A stretch of 64,000 nt of DNA from JAWRCU01 sp033542235 (GCF_033542235.1 NZ_JAWRCU010000004.1:124001-188000), one strand, 5' to 3'. Positions 28,556 through 38,259 are shown, counted from the first letter of the stretch. Notes: a model not told the origin generated them from the letters alone. A program made the numbers and translations.

Positions 28556-29013
28556 CGAGCTGCCTCGCGGGTCAGGAACATGGCGGTGTTCTCGAGCTCG
28601 AACACCTGCTCACCGCGCTGGTTATAGAGCTCGCTGCGGATCTTGACGAAGCCGAGGCCGGCCCGCGAGCTGGACGTCCGCTTGTCGACCACGGTGCATT
28701 GCCCCGTCAGAACGTCACCGGCGAGGACCGGCTTCTTCCATTTGGCATATTCTATTCCCGGCGAGCCCTGCGATGTGGAATCCAGCAGGAAGCCGTCGCA
28801 AAGCATGCGCATGAACATGCAGCAGGTATGCCATCCTGAGGCTGAAAGCCCGCCGAGAATGCTGGCATTGCCGGCTTCCTCGTCGAGATGCATGGGCTGG
28901 AAATCGAACTCGCTGGCGAACTCGATGACCTCTTCGGCCGTTACAAGCTTCGAGCCGAGAGAGATCGAGGTTCCTGCCGTTAGATCCTCATAGGCCCATT
29001 TCTGCGAACCCAT
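28552..29013 (-). CDS. MaoC-like (R)-hydratase family protein
   Basis: 153 aa from the ATG at 29013, with GGGAGG 5-6 nt upstream; a TTG/GTG extension to 29037 is unlikely. The motif is FDFQPMHLDEEAGNASILGG then LSASGWHTCCMFMRM, equivalent to its neighbour. The two are clear paralogues in tandem. It lies 24 nt downstream of ychF in the same direction and may be in the same transcript. Function probably acyl-CoA hydration; substrate unknown. Confidence 0.9.
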   Translation of the reverse strand: MGSQKWAYEDLTAGTSISLGSKLVTAEEVIEFASEFDFQPMHLDEEAGNASILGGLSASGWHTCCMFMRMLCDGFLLDSTSQGSPGIEYAKWKKPVLAGDVLTGQCTVVDKRTSSSRAGLGFVKIRSELYNQRGEQVFELENTAMFLTREAAR

Positions 29014-29037
29014 CAGCCCTCCCTTGTTCCACACCAC

Positions 29038-30141
<1,104 letters not shown>

Positions 30142-30150
30142 GATGCAATC

Positions 30151-30591
30151 CTAGTGGAGCGGACGTTGAGGAGGGCTATGCCGGAAGGGATTGATGATCG
30201 TCAACCCACGGATTTTCCGCTGATCCTGCAAATCCTCGGAGAGGAAGTTAGTGCATTGCAGCTCAATGGCGGAGGCAAGCAGGAGGCAATCCCACCAGGA
30301 AAAGCTTGTTTCAAAATGCAGGAGACGCGCCGCGGCAACCGTTTCTTCGCTCAACGGCGTTGTTCCGAACAGCGAGTAAGAGTCGACGATTGGGAAGATT
30401 TCCTCAGCTTCCATCCGGCCGCGCTTGATCAAGACGTTCGTGATTTCGTTCATCACCTGCAGATTGGCGACACCTACGCCGGATCCCAGAAGATAGCGGA
30501 GCCAGGTTGCGGCTTGATGTGATTTTTCAAGAGCTCCTTTCTCTGCTGCGTAGAGGAAGACGTTGCTGTCAATAAACGTCCTACCTTTCAT
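30151..30591 (-). CDS. PIN-domain ribonuclease toxin (VapC-like)
   Basis: 146 aa. PIN-domain acidic residues are present: FIDSNVFLYAAE at the N-terminus, NLQVMNEITNVLIKRG with the conserved glutamate, and FSWWDCLLLASAIE with aspartate; the last acidic position is in LSEDLQDQRKI. The domain fold is therefore intact. It overlaps the upstream antitoxin gene by 11 nt, the usual VapBC arrangement with antitoxin first. Probable target is RNA. It is 9 nt upstream of ychF in the same direction. Confidence 0.9.
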   Translation of the reverse strand: MKGRTFIDSNVFLYAAEKGALEKSHQAATWLRYLLGSGVGVANLQVMNEITNVLIKRGRMEAEEIFPIVDSYSLFGTTPLSEETVAAARLLHFETSFSWWDCLLLASAIELQCTNFLSEDLQDQRKIRGLTIINPFRHSPPQRPLH

Positions 30592-30832
30592 TGCGCTCCT
30601 CGGCCGTCGGCATCCGGCCGTTGCGCATTACGCTCCATTTGGGACCGCTGAGCACACGCTCAAGTGCCTCCATTTGAGCGTCTCGGGTGGACGGCTTAGC
30701 AGAGACTGATTTTCCCATGCTTTGCTCAAGCATGTCCGCAATGTACCTGGACACGCTTTTGCCCGCCTTCGCAGCCTCAACGCGCACCTCTTGGAGCACC
30801 TCGTCTCTCATTGAAATGGTTACGTTCTTCAT
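30581..30832 (-). CDS. Ribbon-helix-helix antitoxin (VapB-like)
   Basis: 83 aa from the ATG at 30832, preceded by GAGATCG; an in-frame extension to 30868 has no ribosome-binding site. The N-terminal MKNVTISMRDEVLQEVRVEA then AKAGKSVSRYIADMLEQ is a ribbon-helix-helix DNA-binding domain. The C-terminal part, with MEALERVLSGPKW and NGRMPTAEERNER, should bind and neutralise the toxin. It is expected to autorepress the pair. Confidence 0.87.
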   Translation of the reverse strand: MKNVTISMRDEVLQEVRVEAAKAGKSVSRYIADMLEQSMGKSVSAKPSTRDAQMEALERVLSGPKWSVMRNGRMPTAEERNER

Positions 30833-30903
30833 CACGATCTCACGAAAACACGAGATTCGTGAATTCATATAGGCCGCGAAGCCGGCTGCAGCAAGCGACG
30901 GGC

Positions 30904-31653
30904 CTATTCCTTGCCAAATAGCTTCTTCAGCATCGCCGCCATAGGGCCGCTCTCCGGCACCTTGACCGAAGGTCCATGAGGCCGCGCCTGGCGGATGTGG
31001 CTTTGGCCTTTGCCTTTTGGCTGCGTGCCGTCAGATGAGGGCTCGCCGGCAGCTTGATTTGCTTTCGCGCGCGGCGACTTGGCGGCACCTGGCACTGCCA
31101 GGCTCAGCTTGTTCATGAAGCCGTTGTCGTCGCTCGTAAGCAGTAGGTCCACATTGTCGGCCAGCGCTTCGAGCAATGGGTCGAGCCACTCGTGATCGGC
31201 TTTGCTGAAATCACCGAGCACATGCGGCATGACCATCTCCTTGACGCCGGGATGGCCGACGCCGATGCGTACGCGCCGGTATTCCTGCCCGAGATGACCG
31301 TCGAGCGAGCGGATGCCGTTGTGCCCGCCGGCCCCACCACCGATCTTCACCCGCACCTTGCCGGGCGCGAGGTCGATCTCGTCATAGAAGACAGTAAGAT
31401 CGCCAGGTGAAAGCTTGTAGAATCGCAGCGCCTCGCCGACTGCCTGGCCGGAGAGGTTCATGAAGGTCTGCGGCTTGACGAGCAGCACCTTCTCGCCACC
31501 GAGCTTGCCCTCGGCGATCTCGGCCTGAAACTTCTTCGACCAGGGCGAAAAGGAATGGCGGCGGTGTATTGCGTCCGCCGCCATGAAGCCGACATTGTGC
31601 CGGTTCTTTGCGTACCGCGCGCCAGGGTTGCCGAGACCTGCAAAGACGAGCAT
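30904..31653 (-). CDS. pth: Peptidyl-tRNA hydrolase
   Basis: Releases tRNA from peptidyl-tRNA drop-off products. The catalytic core is residues 1 to about 185: GLGNPGARYAKNRHNVGF with N9 and catalytic H19, then KPQTFMNLSG, LTVFYDEIDLAPGKVRVK and GGGAGGHNGIRSL. The protein is 249 aa, about 55 residues longer than usual; the extra lysine-, glutamine- and serine-rich tail (AKSPRAKANQAAGEPSSDG) ends in a short conserved helix MAAMLKKLFGKE. Such tails are common in rhizobial Pth. It is 23 nt downstream of rplY. Confidence 0.96.
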   Translation of the reverse strand: MLVFAGLGNPGARYAKNRHNVGFMAADAIHRRHSFSPWSKKFQAEIAEGKLGGEKVLLVKPQTFMNLSGQAVGEALRFYKLSPGDLTVFYDEIDLAPGKVRVKIGGGAGGHNGIRSLDGHLGQEYRRVRIGVGHPGVKEMVMPHVLGDFSKADHEWLDPLLEALADNVDLLLTSDDNGFMNKLSLAVPGAAKSPRAKANQAAGEPSSDGTQPKGKGQSHIRQARPHGPSVKVPESGPMAAMLKKLFGKE

Positions 31654-31676
31654 CGGGCCTCTCCCGGCGCGTCTGC

Positions 31677-32327
31677 CTATTTCTTCTCTTCTTCGGCTTC
31701 CGCTGCAGCTGGCTCGGCCTGTTCGGCACCTGGCTGTTCGACCGCCTCAGGCTTCATGGCCGACGAGCCGGCGACGGTGGCGATCGTGAAGTCGCGATCC
31801 GCGATCACCGGGCGCACGCCTTCCGGCAGCTTCACCGACGAGATGTGGATGGAATCCCCGATTTCGGCTCCGGTGAGGTCGATTGTGATGAACTCAGGGA
31901 TAGCATTGGCCCGGCAATGGAACTCGACCGAATGGCGCACGATGTTCAGAACGCCGCCGCGCTTGAGGCCGGGCGACTTTTCCTCGTTGATGAAGTGCAC
32001 CGGCACGTCGACATTCACCTCGGTGTCCTTGCCGATCCTCAGAAAGTCGACATGGACGGGGAAGTCGCGGACGGGATCAAGCTGATAGTCCTTGGGGAGG
32101 ACCTGGATCTTCTGGCCGTCGACGTCGATCGTGGCGACGGTGGTCAGGAAACCACCCGCGTGGATCTTGAGGAAGATTTCCTTGTAGGACAGGGCGATCG
32201 CCAGGGGCGGCTGCTTGTCGCCATAAATGACTGCAGGGACTTTGCCGTTGCGCCGAACTTCCCGGGCGGACCCCTTACCGACCCGTTCGCGCGCTTCGGC
32301 CTTGAGCTCGTATGCCTGATGGCTCAT
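31677..32327 (-). CDS. rplY: 50S ribosomal protein L25 / CTC family
   Basis: Binds 5S rRNA in the large subunit. 216 aa, the two-domain CTC form rather than the short E. coli L25. N-terminal L25 domain: KAEARERVGKGSAREVRRNG then KVPAVIYGDKQPP. The C-terminal beta domain includes INEEKSPGLKRGGVLNIVRH and EFITIDLTGAEIGDSIHISS. The last 30 residues are Ala/Glu-rich (AEPAAAEAEEEKK). A hairpin lies about 60 nt upstream. The order rplY-pth is typical of alphaproteobacteria. Confidence 0.96.
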   Translation of the reverse strand: MSHQAYELKAEARERVGKGSAREVRRNGKVPAVIYGDKQPPLAIALSYKEIFLKIHAGGFLTTVATIDVDGQKIQVLPKDYQLDPVRDFPVHVDFLRIGKDTEVNVDVPVHFINEEKSPGLKRGGVLNIVRHSVEFHCRANAIPEFITIDLTGAEIGDSIHISSVKLPEGVRPVIADRDFTIATVAGSSAMKPEAVEQPGAEQAEPAAAEAEEEKK

Positions 32328-32388
32328 GGCTTTTCCTTTCGCGTTTGCTGGAGCGTTTGCAGCGGGCGTAGCGGCCTGCCCAAACGTC

Positions 32389-32413
32389 GAAAGCCGCCGT
32401 TTCGGCGGCTTTC
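32389..32413. promoter_or_regulatory. Perfect hairpin in the rplY leader
   Basis: Perfect 11-bp stem gaaagccgccg / cggcggctttc with a 3-nt loop, 62 nt before the rplY start. No run of T continues beyond the stem, so it is a weak terminator at best. It could be a leader structure of rplY or an attenuator. Confidence 0.5.
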
Positions 32414-32553
32414 CTCCGCGTTGCCTCCAAGGGTGTCTACGCGGGTGGCGGCTCTATAGCGGAACGACGCACAAGGTGCAAGTTTAGGGCGTACTTCTTG
32501 CCGCATCGACGGCTGCCGCTATCTGGGCTACCGATCGTTTGAAGGTGGGATCG

Positions 32554-32931
32554 ATGGGACGAGTGACGATCGACTGGCGGTTTTGGGTGCGCTTCTTCAG
32601 CGCCCTCGCGCTGGTTCTTGTCGCTTTCGCGCACCGACCGCTCGATCTCGGCGGGAATGTGCCCGAGGCCTCGGCCTATGCCTTTCCGGATGGATCCATT
32701 CCGGTCATCTGCGTCACGCTGCCGGCCGAGAAAGGCGATCCGCACGCCCCACATGCGCTGCCTTGCGACGCTTGCCTGATCGCGGGGGCCATTGCCGTTC
32801 CGGCTCCGATCGAGATTGCCGCCGTCATTACAGGGCTGGCCGACCGCATTGCGCCTGCAATTGCCGCGCCTATTCTTGTGCGGCCTGCCTTCCCTCCCGC
32901 CGCGCCACCGCAAGCGCCGCCCCTCGCCTGA
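32554..32931 (+). CDS. DUF2946-family secreted protein with Cys/His motif
   Basis: 125 aa from the ATG at 32554 (AAGGTGGG upstream); a TTG at 32539 is also in frame. The N-terminal segment WVRFFSALALVLVAFAH is a signal or anchor. The motif HAPHALPCDACLIAG, with histidine and two close cysteines, is the DUF2946 hallmark, suggesting copper binding in the periplasm. The C-terminus is Ala/Pro-rich with a final aromatic-free tail. It is the first of three plus-strand genes with YcnI and CopC-CopD. Function in copper handling is inferred from context. Confidence 0.82.
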   Translation: MGRVTIDWRFWVRFFSALALVLVAFAHRPLDLGGNVPEASAYAFPDGSIPVICVTLPAEKGDPHAPHALPCDACLIAGAIAVPAPIEIAAVITGLADRIAPAIAAPILVRPAFPPAAPPQAPPLA

Positions 32932-33057
32932 ACATCGACCAAGCGCGTCGGCTCCGCCGCTCCGTGAGCGTGCTTGCCGGCATTCGGAAATGTTTGCGCG
33001 ACTTTGGAGCCTAAAGGGCAGGACCCCCTCCAGGCCGCGAGATCTTTGGAGATATTC

Positions 33058-33573
33058 ATGTTCAGGACTTTCACGATTGCGTTCGGCGCTCTGGCCTTCA
33101 GCGCCTCGACCGCCCTGGCCCATATCACCCTGGAAAAGGACGAAGCCAAGGTTGGCTCGACCTACAAAGCAGTGCTGCGCGTGCCACATGGTTGCGACGG
33201 CAAGGCAACGACCGCCGTGCGGGTGCAAATTCCCGAGGGTGTGATTGCGACAAAGCCGATGCCGAAACCCGGGTGGAAGCTCGAGACCGTCAAGGGCAAA
33301 TATGCGAAGAGCTATGATCTCTACGGCACGCCGGTCAGCGACGGCGTCAAGGAGATTGCCTGGAGCGGAGGCGAACTGCCGGACGATTTCTATGACGAGT
33401 TCGTCTTCCGGGCGATGCTGACCGAGGGCCTGCCGGCAGGTGAGACACTCTACTTCCCCGTCGTTCAGGAATGCGGCGATGTCGTCGATCGCTGGATCGA
33501 AATTCCGGCCAAGGGACAGGATCCGGAGACGCTCGAGCACCCAGCGCCGGGCGTCAAGCTGATGAAGGAGTAG
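33058..33573 (+). CDS. YcnI-family (DUF1775) copper-associated protein
   Basis: 171 aa from the ATG at 33058, with GGAG about 7 nt upstream. Signal peptide MFRTFTIAFGALAFSASTAL ends at ALA-H, so the mature protein starts with histidine (HITLEKDEAKVG), the amino-terminal copper brace expected in YcnI/DUF1775 proteins. The core includes YKAVLRVPHGCDGKATTAV and FYDEFVFRAML. It is missing any C-terminal anchor, so it is soluble in the periplasm. It lies between DUF2946 and CopC-CopD, a well-known grouping. Confidence 0.92.
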   Translation: MFRTFTIAFGALAFSASTALAHITLEKDEAKVGSTYKAVLRVPHGCDGKATTAVRVQIPEGVIATKPMPKPGWKLETVKGKYAKSYDLYGTPVSDGVKEIAWSGGELPDDFYDEFVFRAMLTEGLPAGETLYFPVVQECGDVVDRWIEIPAKGQDPETLEHPAPGVKLMKE

Positions 33574-33644
33574 GTTCCGGGGAACCGCCAAAGCTCACGG
33601 TCATCTCATAGGCTGAAACGGCAAAGTTGATGCCCTACGTTGCC

Positions 33645-33895
33645 CCCCTCTGTCCTGCCGGACCCGGCCGGGTCCCCGGTGCTTCGCACCGTCCCGGCGT
33701 TCGCTGGCCTTTCGTCGTGCCACCGGCACGACGAATTCGCTTCGCGAACCGGCTGCTCACCCCCCACAAGGGGGGAGATCGGCTGTCATCAATGGCTTCG
33801 CCAACTTGCAACGTTGCTGAACGAGCGCCGTCAAAAATGAAGGCCGATCTCCCCCTTTTTGGGGGAGATGTCCGGCAGGACAGAGGGGGGCGCGA
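33645..33895. repeat. Family A palindromic element, copy 2
   Basis: Compound palindrome of about 250 nt. The outer arms cccccctctgtcctgccgga at the left and tccggcaggacagagggggg at the right are complementary. Inside are the dyads caccggcacgacg-type (ccggtgcttcgcaccg), ccccccacaaggggggagat and atctccccctttttgggggag. It fills the space between ycnI and copCD and extends into the predicted coding region of the latter. Confidence 0.8.
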
Positions 33896-35507
33896 CAGAG
33901 CGCGGTTCTGGAATGTTGCCGCGAATTTTGGACTTTGGTTGGCCGTCATCTCCATCTGCATCTCTTTTCTCTCGATCAACCACGCCCACGCCCACGCCGC
34001 GCTCATCTCCACGGTTCCAGCCGAGGGCGCAGTAGTTGCCGCGACGCCGAAGGAAATGTCGCTGACCTTCAACGAGCCCGTCTCGCCGCTGGTGCTCAAG
34101 CTCGTCCGTCCTGATGGCGCTGCCGCTCCGCTCGATCGTTACGTCCTGAAGGACACCACGGTTGCGTTCGCCGCGCCGGCGCTGTCCGAAGGCACACATG
34201 TGCTTGTCTGGCGCGTCGTGTCGGCGGATGGCCATCCCGTGGGGGGCTCTGTGGTCTTTTCCGTCGGCGCGCCAAGTGCGTCAGGGCCGCCCGACATCAA
34301 TGCGCCGGAGAGCCTGCCGGTGCTTGTCGTGATCTGGTTCAGCAAGCTCGGCCTCTACGCAGGACTCTTCTTCGGTATAGGCGGCGTATTCTTTCTCTCA
34401 TGGGTTGGACCGGCCGCCGGCGGCGTTCGCATCTTTGTTCGAACGGCACTTCTGTTGGGGCTTGTCGCAGCGTTCGTCTCACCCGGCCTGCAAGGTCTCG
34501 ATGCGCTCCAATTGCCGCTTTCGGCGATCGTCAGCCGCGCCACCTGGAGCGCGGGCATGGCGACCAGCCTCGCCGATATGGCGGAGATAGCGGCCGCCGC
34601 GATTGTCGCTGCACTCGTCGCGCTGCAAATCCGAGCCAAGGCGTTTGCCCAGCCATTGTCTTCGCTGGCGCTTGCCGGCGTGGGGCTTGCGCTCGCCGCC
34701 AGCGGTCACGCGAGCGACGCCGAGCCGCACTGGCTGACGCGACCGGCCGTCTTTCTCCACGCGGCGACGATCGCCTTCTGGGTCGGCGCGCTTGTGCCCC
34801 TGGCAGGATTGCTGCCAAGCGGAGATCCACAGAGCGGCGCCGCACTTCGTAGATTCTCCTACCTCATCCCCTGGCCGCTCGCAGCGCTCGTCGTCTCCGG
34901 CGTCGTTCTTGCTGTGATCCAGGTCGAGACGCCCGCGGCGCTTCTCACGACGAGCTACGGTTATGTGCTCTCGATCAAGCTTGGCATCGTCGCGGCGCTC
35001 TTTGCGCTTGCTGCCGGTAACCGATGGCGATTGACCAAGCCGGCCGCGGATGGCGATGCGGTCGCGAACCGCAGGCTGACCCGGGCTGTGCGCCTCGAAC
35101 TCGTGCTCGTCGCACTCATCCTCGGCGTTGTCGCGCTGTGGCGCTTCACGCCGCCACCGCGCGCCATCGCGATCGAGGCGGCGCAGCCTGCCGCAATCCA
35201 TCTCCATGGGGAAAAGGCGATGGCGGACGTAACGGTCACGCCCGGCCGTGCCGGCGCCGTTGTCATCTCGGCATTCATTATGAGCCCGTCTTTCGATCCC
35301 CTGCAGGCCAAGGAGGTGACCGTCAGCCTGTCAAATCCGGCGGCCGGCATCGAGTCGATTCGACGCAAGGCGGAGCTTCTGGATGGCAATTGGCGGGTAA
35401 GCGACCTGACCATCCCGATTGCAGGCCGCTGGAAGATCGCGGTGGACGTCCTCATTTCCGATTTCGAGACGACCAAGCTAGAAGGCGAGGCGGCGATAAA
35501 GCGCTAG
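33837..35507 (+). CDS. CopC-CopD fusion, copper resistance/transport protein
   Basis: A signal or anchor near LWLAVISICISFLSINHAHA is followed by the CopC domain, whose mature start HAALISTVPAEGAVV and later HVLVWRVVSADGHPVGGSVV carry the histidines of the copper site. Then come about eight membrane helices of CopD (LGLYAGLFFGIGGVFFLSWV, FLHAATIAFWVGALVPLAG), and a C-terminal soluble beta domain (residues about 440-556). The start is uncertain: ATG 33837 lies in a palindromic repeat without a ribosome-binding site, and TTG 33939 gives 522 aa with a short signal. The TAG stop is the first triplet of the next repeat. Copper uptake or tolerance is inferred from family and neighbours. Confidence 0.87.
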   Translation: MKADLPLFGGDVRQDRGGRDRARFWNVAANFGLWLAVISICISFLSINHAHAHAALISTVPAEGAVVAATPKEMSLTFNEPVSPLVLKLVRPDGAAAPLDRYVLKDTTVAFAAPALSEGTHVLVWRVVSADGHPVGGSVVFSVGAPSASGPPDINAPESLPVLVVIWFSKLGLYAGLFFGIGGVFFLSWVGPAAGGVRIFVRTALLLGLVAAFVSPGLQGLDALQLPLSAIVSRATWSAGMATSLADMAEIAAAAIVAALVALQIRAKAFAQPLSSLALAGVGLALAASGHASDAEPHWLTRPAVFLHAATIAFWVGALVPLAGLLPSGDPQSGAALRRFSYLIPWPLAALVVSGVVLAVIQVETPAALLTTSYGYVLSIKLGIVAALFALAAGNRWRLTKPAADGDAVANRRLTRAVRLELVLVALILGVVALWRFTPPPRAIAIEAAQPAAIHLHGEKAMADVTVTPGRAGAVVISAFIMSPSFDPLQAKEVTVSLSNPAAGIESIRRKAELLDGNWRVSDLTIPIAGRWKIAVDVLISDFETTKLEGEAAIKR

Positions 35508-35711
35508 AGCGGCTGACGCCCGGATGAATCCGGGCTGCCGCTCTATCGGTTTGTTTTTGCCGCATTTGTGCAACGGCAAGTGATTCCACTTGGCTGCAAA
35601 ATGCATCTAGAGCGGCGTGCATTCAGATTGAACCGGCACGCCGCTCTATCTCTTTGTTTCAGCATCGGATTCTTCCGAAAACCGCTGCGCACTTTTCGGT
35701 CCGATGCACTA
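35504..35711. repeat. Family B composite palindromic repeat, long form
   Basis: Three dyads in series: tagagcgg...ccgctcta near 35505-35545, a second tagagcggcgtg...cacgccgctcta near 35608-35650, and the core dyad cagcatcggattcttccg to ggtccgatgcactag at 35661-35711, with the internal ccgaaaaccgctgcgcac. It sits between convergent copCD and chrA. The copCD stop codon is the TAG that opens the repeat. It probably serves as a bidirectional terminator. Confidence 0.8.
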
Positions 35712-35718
35712 GCGAGTT

Positions 35719-36954
35719 TCAGGGTAGCAGCAGCGCTCCGCATGCACCAGTGAAGAGGACGACGACCCAGGGCGGCGTTCTCCACACCGTCAGAAGCAGG
35801 AAGGCGACCAGCGCCAGCGCAAAATCCGGCGGTGAATGCACAGCGCCTGTGAAGACAGGATCGTAGAGCGCGGCTCCCAGTACGCCGACCACTGCGGCAT
35901 TGATCCCGATCATCGCCGAGCGCACCGGTCCGACATGGCTCACCGAACTCCAGAACGGCAGCGTGCCCGCCACAAGAAGCAGGCCCGGAAGGAAGATCGC
36001 GACCAATGCGATCATTGCGCCGACAACGCCATTCGGGGCAGGGGTGCTTACTGCTCCCAGATAGGCAGCAATGGTGAAGAGGGGCCCGGGAACCGCCTGT
36101 GCCGCGCCATAACCGGCAAGGAAAGCGTCAGGGCTCACCCAACCGCTTGCCACCACGGATTCCTTCAGTAGCGGCAGCACGACGTGGCCGCCGCCGAACA
36201 CGAGTGCCCCCGCGCGGTAGAACGCGTCGAACAGCGCAAGCCCCTGGCCGCCGATGCCAAGATTGCGTGCAATGGGGAGTGTGGCGAGCAGGAGAAGCGC
36301 GGCAACGATCAACGCGCCTGCGGCTTTGAGCGGGATGGTCGAAGGAAGGCCGTCTCCGGTATCGGCATTCTGCGGATTCGCGATCCAGTGGCCGGCGAGC
36401 GCAATGCCAATGATCGCTCCAAACGCGATCGCCGCGATCTGCCCCAGGGCACCCCCGACCAGAACCACCGCCAGGACGGCAAACCCGGCGATGGTTGCGC
36501 GCGGCCTGTCCGGCGCGAGCGTCCGAGCCATACCCCAGACAGCCTGCGCGACGACCGCGACGGCAACGATCTTGAGACCGTGCAGTGCGCCGGCCGCAAC
36601 AGGGCCGGTGAGCGTATCGACGCCCTGGGCAAAGGCGAGCAGGAGAAGCGCCGAAGGCAGGGTGAAGCCGACCCATGCAGCAAGCGCGCCGATGATGCCG
36701 CCGCGCATCAGGCCGACGGCGAAGCCAACCTGGCTCGATGCCGGACCTGGCAGGAACTGGCAAAGAGCGACAAGGTCGGCATAGACGCGCTCGTCCAGCC
36801 AGCGTCGGCGCGCGACGAATTCTGCGCGGAAATAGCCGAGGTGGGCAATCGGGCCGCCGAACGAGGTCAGGCCGAGTTTCAGGAAGACGCCCAATATCAC
36901 CAGCGCCGACGTGTATCCCGCGTTCCCCCTACCGCGGGTCGGTTTTGCGTCCAT
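35719..36954 (-). CDS. chrA: Chromate efflux transporter ChrA
   Basis: 411 aa, two CHR domains each of about 190 residues, from ATG 36954. Domain 1: LKLGLTSFGGPIAHLGYFRA then EFVARRRWLDERVYADLVAL and CQFLPGPASSQVGFAVGLMR, the ChrA signatures. Domain 2 repeats the pattern with FYRAGALVFGGGHVVLPLLK and GYGAAQAVPGPLFTIAAYLG. It exports chromate, and possibly sulfate-like oxyanions, across the inner membrane. It is monocistronic, beside the copper genes; prs is upstream on the same strand. Confidence 0.94.
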   Translation of the reverse strand: MDAKPTRGRGNAGYTSALVILGVFLKLGLTSFGGPIAHLGYFRAEFVARRRWLDERVYADLVALCQFLPGPASSQVGFAVGLMRGGIIGALAAWVGFTLPSALLLLAFAQGVDTLTGPVAAGALHGLKIVAVAVVAQAVWGMARTLAPDRPRATIAGFAVLAVVLVGGALGQIAAIAFGAIIGIALAGHWIANPQNADTGDGLPSTIPLKAAGALIVAALLLLATLPIARNLGIGGQGLALFDAFYRAGALVFGGGHVVLPLLKESVVASGWVSPDAFLAGYGAAQAVPGPLFTIAAYLGAVSTPAPNGVVGAMIALVAIFLPGLLLVAGTLPFWSSVSHVGPVRSAMIGINAAVVGVLGAALYDPVFTGAVHSPPDFALALVAFLLLTVWRTPPWVVVLFTGACGALLLP

Positions 36955-37118
36955 GTGCCAAGCCTATCGCGGACCCGGGTCCTGCATTCTGGCGCTTCAA
37001 TATGACAGGTAAACGCAATGCTGGAAGGCTTCGTTGAGGGCGGGCACCCCGACGCCTATGGCGTCGTGCGCGAGATCTTCCACCGGTCAGGCCGGTGATC
37101 GAAAGGATCGAGCCGAGG

Positions 37119-37229
37119 GGCGGGTGCGTTCGAGTTGGATCGTGACGCCGCTGTATTCCGTATCGGACTTATGCGGAAGCCGCTGGGCAATTTTCGCTGC
37201 CGGTCCTTCAGTTCGGTTCGATGCGCTAG
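37119..37229. repeat. Family B palindromic repeat, diverged long form
   Basis: Starts with cgggtgcgttcgagttggat, a decayed first dyad, runs through ccgtatcggacttatgcgga and ends ggttcgatgcgctag. The cta at 37226-37228 is the TAG stop of prs on the minus strand. It occupies the gap between prs and chrA. Confidence 0.6.
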
Positions 37230-38158
37230 TCGAACAGGCTCGAAACCGATTCCTCTGTCGCGGTGCGAGAGATCGCTTCACCGATCAGATCGGCGATCGA
37301 AAGGACACGGATGTTCTCGGCCGCTTCGACGCCGGAGGTCGGCTGGATCGAATCGGTGATCACCAGTTCCTTCAGCTTCGAGCCGGCGATGCGGGCGACC
37401 GCGCCGCCCGAAAGCACGCCATGTGTGCCGTAGGCCGTCACGCTGGCTGCGCCATGTGCAAGCAGCGCGTCCGCTGCGTTGCAGAGCGTGCCGCCGGAAT
37501 CCACGATGTCGTCATAGAGCAGGCAATCCTTGCCGTGCACCTCGCCGATGATGTTCATCACTTCCGATTCGCCCGGCCGCTCGCGGCGCTTGTCGACGAT
37601 TGCGAGCTGGGCATCGAAGCGTTTGGCAAGCGCTCGCGCGCGGACCACGCCGCCAACGTCGGGCGACACGACCATGATGTTGGACAGGTTGTATTTCTGT
37701 TTGATGTCGCGCGCCATCACCGGAACGGCGAACAGATTGTCGGTCGGGATGTCGAAGAAACCCTGGATCTGACCGGCGTGCAGGTCGAGGGTGAGCACGC
37801 GATCGGCGCCCGCCTGGGTGATCAGATTCGCCACGAGCTTGGCCGAGATAGGTGTGCGTCCCGAGGCGCGGCGGTCCTGCCGCGCGTAGCCGAAATAGGG
37901 GATGACCGCCGTGATGCGCCGCGCCGAGGAGCGGCGGAACGCGTCGATCATGATCAGCATTTCCATCAGGTGATCGTTCGTCGGATAGGAGGTCGACTGC
38001 AGGACGAATACGTCCTCACCGCGGACGTTCTCCTGGATTTCGACAAATATCTCCTGGTCCGCGAAGCGGCGGACGCTGGCCCTTCCAATGGGAATGTTCA
38101 GATAGCGGGCGACCGCCTCGGCCAGCACCCGATTCGAATTGCCTGCAAAAAGTTTCAT
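37226..38158 (-). CDS. prs: Ribose-phosphate pyrophosphokinase
   Basis: Makes PRPP from ribose 5-phosphate and ATP for nucleotide, histidine and tryptophan synthesis. 310 aa, typical. Motifs: RFADQEIFVEIQENVRGEDV and QSTSYPTNDHLMEMLIMIDA, the flexible-loop ARQDRRASGRTPISAKLVAN, and the PRPP-binding loop YDDIVDSGGTLCNAADALLA. The C-terminus ends SVSSLFD. Stop lies in a family B repeat. Last gene of the lgt-to-prs minus-strand series, 101 nt after the lipoprotein gene. Confidence 0.97.
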   Translation of the reverse strand: MKLFAGNSNRVLAEAVARYLNIPIGRASVRRFADQEIFVEIQENVRGEDVFVLQSTSYPTNDHLMEMLIMIDAFRRSSARRITAVIPYFGYARQDRRASGRTPISAKLVANLITQAGADRVLTLDLHAGQIQGFFDIPTDNLFAVPVMARDIKQKYNLSNIMVVSPDVGGVVRARALAKRFDAQLAIVDKRRERPGESEVMNIIGEVHGKDCLLYDDIVDSGGTLCNAADALLAHGAASVTAYGTHGVLSGGAVARIAGSKLKELVITDSIQPTSGVEAAENIRVLSIADLIGEAISRTATEESVSSLFD

Positions 38159-38259
38159 TGAGACCGTGGTGAGACCGCCAAACTGAGCCGGCTTTTACCG
38201 GTCCGGGCAGCTATTGCAAGCGCGCATGAACGGTTTGTGGCGTGAATCCAAAGAATCGG

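Noticed and set aside
32437..33591. 384-codon minus-strand frame across DUF2946 and ycnI
   Set aside because: Covers two genes on the other strand that have signal peptides and known domains.
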